Below are positions 1-7,574 of a DNA stretch of 64,000 nt, one piece after another. Source of the DNA: DTU064 sp045588245 (lineage in GTDB: Bacteria > Bacillota > Clostridia > Oscillospirales > CAG-272); contig JAZNDW010000018.1 of assembly GCA_045588245.1 (NCBI GenBank), forward strand, positions 1-64,000. Direction: 5' to 3'. The translations under genes were made by a program, and so were the position numbers. The notes under the pieces are model-generated. The model did no database searches. It was not told where the DNA came from and was given only the letters and a program-made list of their open reading frames with translations. Numbering within the stretch: position 1 is the first letter of the stretch; each line of letters opens with the position of its first letter.

Positions 1-750
1 GGTGAACTCGACGTAGACGTAGTTCTCGAATGCACAGGTTTCTACACATCTAAAGCAAAAGCACAGGCACACATCACTGCAGGTGCTAAAAAGGTTGTTA
101 TCTCTGCTCCTGCAGGAAACGATCTTCCCACAATCGTATTCAGCGTAAACGAAAAGACACTTACAGCTGATGACACAATCATCTCCGCTGCTTCTTGTAC
201 AACAAACTGCCTTGCTCCCATGGCTAAGGCTCTTAACGACTATGCAGAAATCCAGTCCGGTATCATGGCTACAATCCATGCTTACACAGGTGACCAGATG
301 ATCCTCGACGGTCCTCACAGAAAGGGTGACCTTCGTCGTGCTCGTGCAGGTGCTGCAAACATCGTTCCCAACTCCACAGGTGCTGCAAAGGCTATCGGTC
401 TTGTAATTCCCGAACTTAACGGCAAGCTCATCGGTGCTGCTCAGAGAGTTCCCACTCCCACAGGCTCCACCACAATGCTCAACGCTATCGTTGAAGGCCA
501 CGTTACCGTTGCTGAAATCAACGCTGCTATGAAGGCTGCTGCTAACGATTCTTACGGCTACACCGAAGAACAGATCGTTTCCTCCGACATCATCGGTATG
601 CGTTACGGCTCCCTCTTCGATGCTACCCAGACAATGGTTATCAACCTCGAAAACGGCACATCTCAGGTTCAGGTTGTTTCTTGGTACGACAACGAGAACT
701 CCTACACCAGCCAGATGGTTCGCACAATCAAGTACTTCGCAGAACTTTAA
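1..750 (+). CDS. gap: Glyceraldehyde-3-phosphate dehydrogenase, 3' part
   Basis: Type I GAPDH oxidises and phosphorylates glyceraldehyde 3-phosphate to 1,3-bisphosphoglycerate with NAD+ in glycolysis. The reading frame is open from the first base, so the N-terminal NAD-binding part lies outside the window. The catalytic motif SCTTNCLAP is visible, with the active-site Cys codon at 196-198. It is followed by typical family stretches (THAYTGDQ, RAGAANIVP, the WYDNE segment near the end). Codon use is strongly biased (GCT, GTT, ATC, AAC, AAG), as expected for a highly expressed glycolytic gene and unlike most neighbours. A strong hairpin terminator follows directly. Only the length of the missing 5' part is unknown. 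Confidence 0.97.
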   Translation, partial: GELDVDVVLECTGFYTSKAKAQAHITAGAKKVVISAPAGNDLPTIVFSVNEKTLTADDTIISAASCTTNCLAPMAKALNDYAEIQSGIMATIHAYTGDQMILDGPHRKGDLRRARAGAANIVPNSTGAAKAIGLVIPELNGKLIGAAQRVPTPTGSTTMLNAIVEGHVTVAEINAAMKAAANDSYGYTEEQIVSSDIIGMRYGSLFDATQTMVINLENGTSQVQVVSWYDNENSYTSQMVRTIKYFAEL

Positions 751-764
751 TTCTCGAATATACA

Positions 765-799
765 AAAAAAGACCATACCGTCACGGTATGGTCTTTTTT
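765..799 (+). terminator. Rho-independent terminator of gap
   Basis: A perfect 10-bp stem (771-780 with 784-793) closes a TCA loop and is followed by a run of T. It lies 20 bases after the gap stop codon. Confidence 0.93.
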
Positions 800-825
800 T
801 GCGCGGCAGCCGTATGCATCGGGAA

Positions 826-854
826 TTGACAGTACTTTATTTTTAACGTATAAT
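826..854 (+). promoter_or_regulatory. Sigma-A-type promoter for the lipoprotein gene at 890
   Basis: TTGACA at 826-831 and TATAAT at 849-854 are both perfect consensus hexamers with a 17-base spacer. They lie about 35 bases upstream of the next start codon. Confidence 0.9.
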
Positions 855-889
855 ATATCTACACTAATTCGCGCAGAAAGGTTATACCC

Positions 890-1678
890 ATGAAAAAGCT
901 TCTGCTGTTTATTATTGCAATAATGATCCCTCTCTCACTTTTAGCTTGCACCGATGACGACGACGGCATTAGAGGCTCCGCCGAAATTGATGATGCGCCT
1001 GACAGCACGGAGGAGAGCCTCGATTTTTCGGACACTGAGAGTATCCTGAAGCTTTACCGCTCAGCTGAAGGCTATAAAGGTGTCACATACACTGCAGACT
1101 CGGACATTTACAATATGTCTACGAATTTTTCGATTCATTCAACCGACCGCACATACGCCCGTGACACAGACGGAAACATTTCCGTTATCCTTTCGGGCGA
1201 CAAAACCGCCTCTTTAAGCCTTATCGACGGCACATACTATAAAAACGGCGAGGCTGTGAGCGATCTTCCCGATGATGAGCTATCAAGTCTTAAGGAAGAA
1301 CTTCGTCTTTCAAATTACGATTTCGACAGCGACGTCACAACGAATTTTGTTGATATAGTTGCCGTCAAAAACGAAAACGGCACCTACACGATCGCGTGCC
1401 ACAGCGAGGACGAAGCCGTCATCAACGTTTTTATGGACGGCATCCGCTCCGATCTTGACAGTGTTTTCTCCGACGGAGCCGATTTTGACGTTTCCTCCGT
1501 TGACTATCAGCTTATGATAAGCAAAACGGGAACACCGCTTGCTTTCGTCGTTGCCGCTTCATTTGAGCTTATCACGGACGAACCCACGGCGGAAGATTCG
1601 CTTGAAAACTTTTATTCATACCTCTATGTCGCCGCCGTCACCGAACGCACGGAGCCGATCATGTCCCCTATCGAATAA
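890..1678 (+). CDS. Lipoprotein of unknown function
   Basis: This 262-residue protein has a lipoprotein signal peptide: Lys-Lys, a hydrophobic stretch, and a lipobox LLAC with the lipidated Cys at residue 20. An Asp/Glu-rich linker (residues 21-45) follows. The rest looks like a soluble domain facing outward, with alternating strands and no motif I recognise. The start is supported by AGAAAGG about 8 bases upstream. It has its own consensus promoter and a hairpin terminator, so it appears monocistronic. The layout resembles the LolA/LppX-like lipoproteins of Clostridia, but this is a guess from overall shape only. Confidence 0.8.
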   Translation: MKKLLLFIIAIMIPLSLLACTDDDDGIRGSAEIDDAPDSTEESLDFSDTESILKLYRSAEGYKGVTYTADSDIYNMSTNFSIHSTDRTYARDTDGNISVILSGDKTASLSLIDGTYYKNGEAVSDLPDDELSSLKEELRLSNYDFDSDVTTNFVDIVAVKNENGTYTIACHSEDEAVINVFMDGIRSDLDSVFSDGADFDVSSVDYQLMISKTGTPLAFVVAASFELITDEPTAEDSLENFYSYLYVAAVTERTEPIMSPIE

Positions 1679-1697
1679 TATAGCGCTAAAAACATAA

Positions 1698-1726
1698 AGC
1701 GAGAGCCTTTCGGCTCTCGCTTTTTC
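1698..1726 (+). terminator. Rho-independent terminator
   Basis: The stem AGCGAGAGCC (1698-1707) pairs with 1712-1721, with a 4-base loop and a run of T. It ends the lipoprotein transcript. Confidence 0.9.
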
Positions 1727-1791
1727 ACACTTTCCGCTTTTTATCATAAAATGAGTGTAGACTACCGATAGAAAACGAAAGTGAGACCGAT

Positions 1792-2253
1792 ATGAACGGA
1801 AATGATATTGTATTTGTCAACGATACTCCGCCCGACGGCTACAGCGAGGTCGGGTATCTGATCGTCAGCGTTTTCACGGCGCGCGGCGCCATCCCCATCG
1901 ACGACGCCCTCGTCACGATCACATATGCGTCACCCGGCGCGGTGTCGCCGCACGCCGTGCTGTCTACGAACAACAGCGGCAGAACGCCGAAGATCGAGCT
2001 GCCGACACCGCCGCGCGATCTTTCGCTCGCGCCAAACGGCACGGGCGCCACAGCGCCTCTGCCCTACGCGCTATATAACATCGAAGTCGTCAAGGAAGGC
2101 TTCTATGCTGTAAAATACGTCGGCGTTAAGATTTTTTCGGGAATAACGGCGATTCAGAACACGGATCTTGTTCCCGTATCCGAGGCTTTGCCCGACAGCT
2201 TTTACGTCGACCATTCCATCTATATCGACGAGACGGGAGAGGATAATCTGTGA
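1792..2253 (+). CDS. SleC N-terminal-domain-like protein
   Basis: This 153-residue protein lacks a signal peptide. After a short lead it carries a beta-rich domain (residues 20-125) of the carboxypeptidase-regulatory/Ig-like type, with GYLIVSVFTARGAIPI and an ALYNIEVVKEGFYAV stretch. This matches what I know of the N-terminal region of the clostridial spore cortex-lytic transglycosylase SleC. The stop codon overlaps the GTG start of the next gene (2250-2253), so the two are probably translationally coupled. I infer that the pair is a SleC split into two polypeptides. The RBS is weak (GTGAGA). Confidence 0.6.
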   Translation: MNGNDIVFVNDTPPDGYSEVGYLIVSVFTARGAIPIDDALVTITYASPGAVSPHAVLSTNNSGRTPKIELPTPPRDLSLAPNGTGATAPLPYALYNIEVVKEGFYAVKYVGVKIFSGITAIQNTDLVPVSEALPDSFYVDHSIYIDETGEDNL

Positions 2254-3659
2254 ATAACGAACTCATTTTGCCGTACATACCCGAATACATCACCGTTCAT
2301 CTCGGTGCTCCCGATGCGGTGGCGGAAAACGTGACCGTCGATTTTCCGTATTACATCAAAAACGTCGCGTCGAGCGAGATCTATCCGACTTGGCCCGAAT
2401 CGTCGCTCCGCGCCAACATACTTGCTATAATTTCATTCGCGCTCAACCGAGTTTACACCAACTACTACCGCAGCCGCGGATACCCTTTCAATATCACGAA
2501 CGACACCTCCGTCGATCAATCCTTTGTCGCGGGACGCGATGTCTACGAAAATATCAGCGAGATCGTTGACGAGATATTTGACAGCTACGTCCGTCGTCAA
2601 GGAACCATTGAGCCGTATTTCACGCAATATTGCAACGGTACGACGGCACAGTGTGAGGGGCTGTCGCAGTGGGGCACTGTAACACTCGCCAACAACGGAC
2701 TCAACTCCGTTGATATACTTAAATATTACTACGGCGACGATATTGAGATCGTCGTAGACGCGCCCGTACAGGGGATCAAAGATCCCGTTCCCGAGGTGAT
2801 CTTACGCTACGGATCATCGGGCAACGAGGTTGCACAGATACAGATAAAGCTCAACCGCATTGCCAAAAATTATCCCGCCATACCGAAGATCTCGCCCGTA
2901 GACGGCATCTTCGGCGATGAAACGGAGGCGGCGGTGCGCGAATTTCAGTCGATATTCAACCTCGCCGTTGACGGACTCGTCGGACGTTCGACCTGGTACG
3001 CCATACAGCGCGTTTACGCTGCCGTCAAGCGGCTGAACGATCTCGGATCGGAGGGTATATCGCCCGAGGAGGTCACAAATCTCTTCTCGCAGGTCCTCGA
3101 CGAGGGCGACCGAGGGATCGGCGTACGCGAGCTGCAGTTTTTTCTCAACTTCATCTCGCTTTATAACGAAAGCGTCCCTTACGTTACAATAGACGGCATT
3201 TTCGGTCCGTTGACGAGGGCGGCGGTCGAAGCATTCCAATCGCTTTACGGACTTGACGTGACGGGAGTCGTTGACATCGAAACGTGGGATTACCTTTACC
3301 GCGCGTACCGCGGCATTCTTGATTCGCTCGGTCGCGACTATTTCGCAAGCTCGACAGAACCGTATCCGGGCTATCCGCTGCGCATCGGAATGCAGCTTCC
3401 CGCGGTGCAGGCTCTGCAGGAGTACCTTTCCCTGATCGCAACCGTTTTCACGGAGATCCCCCCACCGACGCCGTCAGGCATATTCGACATCACGACGCGC
3501 GATGCCGTCGTTGATTTTCAGCTTCGCTACGGACTTCCCGCATCAGGCGTCGTCGGATCGACGACGTGGAACGCGATCACGTCCCTTTACCGCGATATTT
3601 ACGACGGCAACCTTGCCTCGGGCTCGCAGTCACCCGGCTCAACGATCACAAACGGCTGA
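2250..3659 (+). CDS. SleC-like SpoIID/peptidoglycan-binding protein
   Basis: This 469-residue protein starts at GTG overlapping the previous stop. Residues 1-175 contain the SleC/SpoIID-type region, including YIKNVASSEIYPTWPE, a NRVYTNYYRSRGYPF stretch and the SpoIID-like CEGLSQWGTVTLANNG followed by ILKYYYG. Three peptidoglycan-binding type 1 repeats follow (about 185-260, 275-350, 375-450), each with a DGIFG or SGIFD turn, AVxxFQ and a TW near the end. SpoIID-domain enzymes are lytic transglycosylases; in SleC this activity degrades spore cortex during germination. There is no signal peptide, as expected for a protein packaged from the mother cell side. Enzyme activity is inferred. Confidence 0.72.
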   Translation: MNNELILPYIPEYITVHLGAPDAVAENVTVDFPYYIKNVASSEIYPTWPESSLRANILAIISFALNRVYTNYYRSRGYPFNITNDTSVDQSFVAGRDVYENISEIVDEIFDSYVRRQGTIEPYFTQYCNGTTAQCEGLSQWGTVTLANNGLNSVDILKYYYGDDIEIVVDAPVQGIKDPVPEVILRYGSSGNEVAQIQIKLNRIAKNYPAIPKISPVDGIFGDETEAAVREFQSIFNLAVDGLVGRSTWYAIQRVYAAVKRLNDLGSEGISPEEVTNLFSQVLDEGDRGIGVRELQFFLNFISLYNESVPYVTIDGIFGPLTRAAVEAFQSLYGLDVTGVVDIETWDYLYRAYRGILDSLGRDYFASSTEPYPGYPLRIGMQLPAVQALQEYLSLIATVFTEIPPPTPSGIFDITTRDAVVDFQLRYGLPASGVVGSTTWNAITSLYRDIYDGNLASGSQSPGSTITNG

Positions 3660-3696
3660 CGGAGATCATAATTATGCATAACACAGGAGCGAAAAT

Positions 3697-4239
3697 ATGA
3701 ACGGTGACATTTATTTTGACATAACGAACGACGAAGAAACTATCAAAGCCTTTCAACGTATGCTGCGCCTTATCTCCGAGGCGGGCGGCACCCTGCCGCT
3801 CGTCGCCGTCGACGGCGTATACGGAGACGGAATGGAGGAAGCGGTGCGAGAGTATCAGCAAATGAACTCCCTGCCCGCGACAGGAGAGGTCGATTCTATG
3901 ACGTGGGACCGCGTTGCCTCCGATTACGAAGCTTTGCTCGAATCGACAAGTTCACCGGGCATGATAATGCCTTTCCCCAACATCTTCGGCTACGCTGTCC
4001 GCCGAGGCGAGCGAAGCGACCTTGTTTTGATAATCCAGCTAATGCTGTCCGCGTTGCGGCTCGTTTACGACGATTTCGGCAACATTCCCCTTTCGGGCAT
4101 CTACGACACGAAGACCGCAAACGCGATACGCATCTTTCAGGAGAAAAACCTCATTCCACAGCACGATTACATAGATCTTTTAACGTGGAATCGCCTTGCG
4201 CGGCAGTATAACCTCTACGTCAACGACGGCGGAATATGA
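3697..4239 (+). CDS. Peptidoglycan-binding repeat protein
   Basis: This 180-residue protein is made almost wholly of two peptidoglycan-binding type 1 repeats (about 8-80 and 95-175). The first has VDGVYGDGMEEAVREYQ and a TW; the second has SGIYDTKTANAIRIFQ and a TW. It lacks a signal peptide or catalytic domain. CAGGAG sits about 8 bases before the ATG. It follows the SleC-like gene by 37 bases and probably shares its transcript. It may act as an accessory cortex-binding subunit; that role is inferred from context. Confidence 0.75.
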   Translation: MNGDIYFDITNDEETIKAFQRMLRLISEAGGTLPLVAVDGVYGDGMEEAVREYQQMNSLPATGEVDSMTWDRVASDYEALLESTSSPGMIMPFPNIFGYAVRRGERSDLVLIIQLMLSALRLVYDDFGNIPLSGIYDTKTANAIRIFQEKNLIPQHDYIDLLTWNRLARQYNLYVNDGGI

Positions 4240-4245
4240 GTGAAA

Positions 4246-4286
4246 CAATAAACGGCACGCTCTATACGCGTGCCGTTTATTGCTTT
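4246..4286. terminator. Bidirectional terminator
   Basis: A 15-bp perfect stem (4246-4260 with 4268-4282) has a 7-base loop. It lies between the plus-strand SleC-like set and the convergent minus-strand gene ending at 4285. Confidence 0.85.
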
Positions 4287-4653
4287 ATATAATCATTATC
4301 GAATACAAAAATAAAGAAATGCTGCCAACGAAGCAAACGCCGTCAAAGCAAAGCATTATCCGCGACAACAGTCTGATCCTTGCGTTCGGGCAATTAAAAT
4401 TTACCGCTGAGGTTACGACTCCGCCAAAGCTCCAAAAAAGCAAATGTATCCACGCAATCATGATTGCAAGCCCCATCACAAGCACACCGAAAAGATTACC
4501 GACAGCGCCGCCCCCGTCGTAAGCAACCCCGTCGTTTTCGTGTTCGAAATCTGCCGCTCCGAGTTGCGAGCTGACACATAATGAAGCGAAAAAGAGCGTC
4601 AGCACAGTGAATATAACGGCAAAAACAAAACATACTTTATGTTTCTTTTTCAC
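4285..4653 (-). CDS. Small membrane protein, unknown
   Basis: This 122-residue protein has three or four hydrophobic segments: about 8-28, 52-80 (possibly two passes) and 98-120. A polar acidic loop follows the first segment. It begins at GTG, with GGAGG five bases upstream, which fixes the start. I do not recognise a family. It lies downstream of the Cthe_2159-type lipoprotein gene on the same strand, with a hairpin between them, so co-transcription is uncertain. Confidence 0.65.
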   Translation of the reverse strand: MKKKHKVCFVFAVIFTVLTLFFASLCVSSQLGAADFEHENDGVAYDGGGAVGNLFGVLVMGLAIMIAWIHLLFWSFGGVVTSAVNFNCPNARIRLLSRIMLCFDGVCFVGSISLFLYSIMII

Positions 4654-4682
4654 AGTAACCTCCGTTCGTTTTTATAAATAAG

Positions 4683-4711
4683 AATCCTGCGCCAAAGGCG
4701 CAGGATTTTTA
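4683..4711. terminator. Hairpin between minus-strand genes
   Basis: AATCCTGCGCC (4683-4693) pairs with 4697-4707 around an AAA loop. The T-run is on the plus strand; on the minus strand, where the upstream gene ends at 4722, the tail is only partly T-rich, so it may be a weak or leaky terminator. Confidence 0.6.
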
Positions 4712-4721
4712 TGTTTATCAA

Positions 4722-5708
4722 TTACTTGAGAAGTCCGTCCTTGACGTTTGTGGTACCGTCGCAGTTGAGAACGTCACCGCCCGCTTCAACGGAGAATTCA
4801 CCGCCAGTGATGGTGATATCAACGGGTGCCTGGAATACGTCATCGCCCGCGTCGATGGTAAACTTACCTCCCTCAATGTAAAGGTATCCCTTATCGTCCT
4901 TTGTGTCGTTGGAGGATTTGATACCGTCGTTCTTACATGAGATGGAGATCACGCCGTCCTTGATCGTAACGCTGTCGTTACCGCGGATACCGTGATTCTT
5001 CGCGGTTACGTTATAAGTACCGCTGATGATCTTGAGGTCATCCTTAGATACGATGCCGTTATTGTAGTTTGCGTATACGTTAAGCGTACCCGTACCGTTG
5101 ATCGTGAGGTCGTCCTTTGAGAAAAGGCATGCGTTCGGCTCGCCGTCTGCGTTAAGATCGCCGTACGCGCCGCCGTCCTGAAGCGTGCTCGTCGTTCCCT
5201 CGACAAGCGTAATGGAGGTCTTATCGCAGGACTTTATGTAGATGGGAGCGGAAGTTGTGCAGATAAGCTTGAGTCCGTTGAACACGAGGTGCACCTTTTC
5301 AAGCTCCGTTACCTCTACGATAACTCTACCGTCCGAGCAGGAGCCGGAGAGAATGTACGTACCGGGAGCAGTGATATTGACGACGGTGCCGTTGGCTGCA
5401 GCACCCTCACCGGAGACAGTCACATTACTGTCGGTGAATTCGACCTTGACCGAATCCTTTTCGCTGTAATCGGTGTTGAGGTCATAGTTCGTGTAGCGTT
5501 CTTCCGACGAACCGTTATCGCCGCTGCCATTATTGCCGCCATTATTACCGCTGTTGCCGCTGTTGCCGTTATTATTGCCGCCGTTGCCGCCGTTGTCGGC
5601 AGATTCCGAACCGCCTGCGGGATTATCACCGTCACAAGCTGCAAAAACGAAGAGCGTCATCACGCAAAGGATAATTGCGAGAATCATAGATATAATTCTT
5701 TTTGTCAT
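4722..5708 (-). CDS. Cthe_2159-like carbohydrate-binding lipoprotein
   Basis: This 328-residue protein has a lipobox (VFAAC, Cys25) and then an Asn/Gly/Ser linker with NGGNN-type repeats to about residue 68. The rest is a repetitive beta-helix with phrases such as GTYILSGSCSDGRVIV, INGTGTLNVYA, HGIRGNDSVTIKDG and GGKFTIDAGDD. These match the Cthe_2159/DUF4353 family, which binds acidic polysaccharides such as polygalacturonate on the cell surface. It is shorter than many members, which often run past 400 residues. Its role fits the neighbouring pectin-type operon. AAGGAG stands upstream of the ATG. Confidence 0.82.
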   Translation of the reverse strand: MTKRIISMILAIILCVMTLFVFAACDGDNPAGGSESADNGGNGGNNNGNSGNSGNNGGNNGSGDNGSSEERYTNYDLNTDYSEKDSVKVEFTDSNVTVSGEGAAANGTVVNITAPGTYILSGSCSDGRVIVEVTELEKVHLVFNGLKLICTTSAPIYIKSCDKTSITLVEGTTSTLQDGGAYGDLNADGEPNACLFSKDDLTINGTGTLNVYANYNNGIVSKDDLKIISGTYNVTAKNHGIRGNDSVTIKDGVISISCKNDGIKSSNDTKDDKGYLYIEGGKFTIDAGDDVFQAPVDITITGGEFSVEAGGDVLNCDGTTNVKDGLLK

Positions 5709-5725
5709 GGTCTTTCTCCTTCATC

Positions 5726-5742
5726 GGGACGGTCGCCGTCCC
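5726..5742 (-). other. 5' UTR hairpin before the lipoprotein gene
   Basis: GGGACGG (5726-5732) pairs with CCGTCCC (5736-5742) around three bases. It lies just upstream of the ribosome-binding site at about 5715-5721 and has no T-run. It could stabilise the message or affect ribosome access; the function is not known. Confidence 0.5.
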
Positions 5743-5856
5743 ACTATCTATTACTATTATATATTATAATACAGCCGTGTGCAGTTTGAAAAGCCCACTT
5801 TATTAATATTTTCGATAATTTTGTTATTTCTGCGTGTTTTCTCTTGTGTTTTTCAG

Positions 5857-7572
5857 TCAAAGCTTCATTTTACGGCATATCTCAATTGCACGGAGCTTAC
5901 CGACGGGCGCTTTTATGTCGTCGTCAGCACTTATCAGTCCGAGCGAATACGCACGGCGGACATATGCGCGCCGCCATTCTTCGCACTCCCCGTCAAGCGG
6001 ACACGGCACCGCCTCGGGCGCTATGTTTCTGCTCGCATAGGCACAAGTTGCCATAACGGTGAAATCACCAAGCGTAATTTTTTCGTCGGGACGGAACTTC
6101 TTGTCCGCCGTCAGCTCGGGCGGTAAGATCCCGTTCTGATACGCGCACTCAACGGCGCCCGCGTACCATTCGTGGCCGACGACGTCGTCGTACATATCGT
6201 TATAGACATTGACTATGAAATAATGTGCCGATTTGATGATCATATCAGCCGCTTCGGCGCGCGTCAGCTCGCCGTCCTCGGGCTTCGCCTCAGCTACAGC
6301 TTCCGCCACCTTATATTCTGCCGGAGGTGACGGAGGTGTCGCGCCGTGAGGAGCCGTCCACGCTGAGCCCGTCGGCTTGACAAGAGAAGCAAGCTTTGCG
6401 TACCCGTCGTCAGTCAGCTTCGACAGCTCGTTTGCTATGTATTCGGCGCACATATATGCACCGGGATCGTTTGTGTGCGTGTAGTCGCCGGGGTAGTAGT
6501 ACCTTTTCGCAGACTGCAGTCCCTCGGATTTCACCTTTTCCATCATAAAATCGTGTAGACCGATAACGGGAACTCCGAGCTCCGCTCCGACGCGCTTGCA
6601 TACCGCGTCATAATCACAGAGCAGATCGTTATATCCGCCGTCACCGCGCCATGAATTGCGCGCGAGCGGCGTCACTATCACGGGATACGCGCCGCGTGCG
6701 CGAACCTCGGTGCAGTATTCAACGATCATGTCACGGTAACCGCCCTCGGCGGTGAGGAAATCGACCTTCTGATCGTTATGTCCGAACTGCATTAAAAAGA
6801 AATCGCCCGTCGCTATGTGACGCATCACGATAGCATGGTGTCCGCCTACGCGGAAGGTGTGCGTCGTCAAGCCCGAATGGGCGTGATTCGACACGGCGAC
6901 ACCGTCACGGAAAAACGCAGAGATCATTTGTCCCCAGCCGCTGTATGACGTTGACGGACAGTACGGATATGCCGCCGACTGATCCGTCAGAGTTGAGTCG
7001 CCCGCTATCCACACGGTCGGGATCGGCTCACCGTCGAGCTTTTCAATTTCCACCGACGTGAGCCTCGGACGCTTGCCGACGACAGCAACGTCTATCGATG
7101 CGCCCGAAAACTCCTCTTTGTATCCGCGCGGAATGAACTCGCAAACGTTAACACAAAAGCTTTCTCTATATACCTCGCCTGCGCTGAGCTTACCGCGATA
7201 GTAAAGTCTTCGGCGCGTGATATAGATGAGAATATCGTCGTCCTCGCCGTCCGTATTATCGATAGTGAGGGTCACGCGGTAGTTCCCCTCACCGTTAACG
7301 TCGGCGCGGAACAAAAGCGGTATTGACGCATTCGCAAAGCCGAGTGCGGCTGCATCCGTTATAGAATCAATATAGACGCCGCGGCGGTCCGTGCGCACCT
7401 TTGTGTAGTCCGTTTCCGCAAGCCAGAAATGCGGCAAAAACGCGGATGAAAGCTCGGGAATGCGAAGCCTTTCTTCCTCGGGGGCGCGTCGGTTCGCCTC
7501 TGTTACAAAGCCTGCGCCGCCGCTTTTGTATAAAGTCGGCGTCACGCCGGCAAAATTGTATATTTTTTTCAT
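5857..7572 (-). CDS. SGNH esterase (CE12-like) with C-terminal SLH repeats
   Basis: This 571-residue protein has an N-terminal beta domain (to about 165), then an SGNH hydrolase of the rhamnogalacturonan acetylesterase type: WIAGDSTLTDQ (block I), a GWGQ stretch, FLMQFGHNDQK (block III) and DYTHTNDPGA near the catalytic Asp/His. Such enzymes remove acetyl groups from pectin. The C-terminal 140 residues look like S-layer homology repeats (YDDVVGHEWYAGAV, FRPDEKITLGDFTVMA), flanked by partial units. No signal peptide is visible at the chosen start, which is odd for an SLH protein. The start is two bases from the preceding GH106-like gene, so they are co-translated. Confidence 0.85.
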   Translation of the reverse strand: MKKIYNFAGVTPTLYKSGGAGFVTEANRRAPEEERLRIPELSSAFLPHFWLAETDYTKVRTDRRGVYIDSITDAAALGFANASIPLLFRADVNGEGNYRVTLTIDNTDGEDDDILIYITRRRLYYRGKLSAGEVYRESFCVNVCEFIPRGYKEEFSGASIDVAVVGKRPRLTSVEIEKLDGEPIPTVWIAGDSTLTDQSAAYPYCPSTSYSGWGQMISAFFRDGVAVSNHAHSGLTTHTFRVGGHHAIVMRHIATGDFFLMQFGHNDQKVDFLTAEGGYRDMIVEYCTEVRARGAYPVIVTPLARNSWRGDGGYNDLLCDYDAVCKRVGAELGVPVIGLHDFMMEKVKSEGLQSAKRYYYPGDYTHTNDPGAYMCAEYIANELSKLTDDGYAKLASLVKPTGSAWTAPHGATPPSPPAEYKVAEAVAEAKPEDGELTRAEAADMIIKSAHYFIVNVYNDMYDDVVGHEWYAGAVECAYQNGILPPELTADKKFRPDEKITLGDFTVMATCAYASRNIAPEAVPCPLDGECEEWRRAYVRRAYSLGLISADDDIKAPVGKLRAIEICRKMKL

Positions 7573-7574
7573 TT

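Noticed and set aside
4722..5708. Pseudogene call for the short Cthe_2159-like lipoprotein
   Set aside because: The frame is intact from the lipobox to the stop with regular beta-helix repeats; no leftover homologous sequence was seen after the stop.
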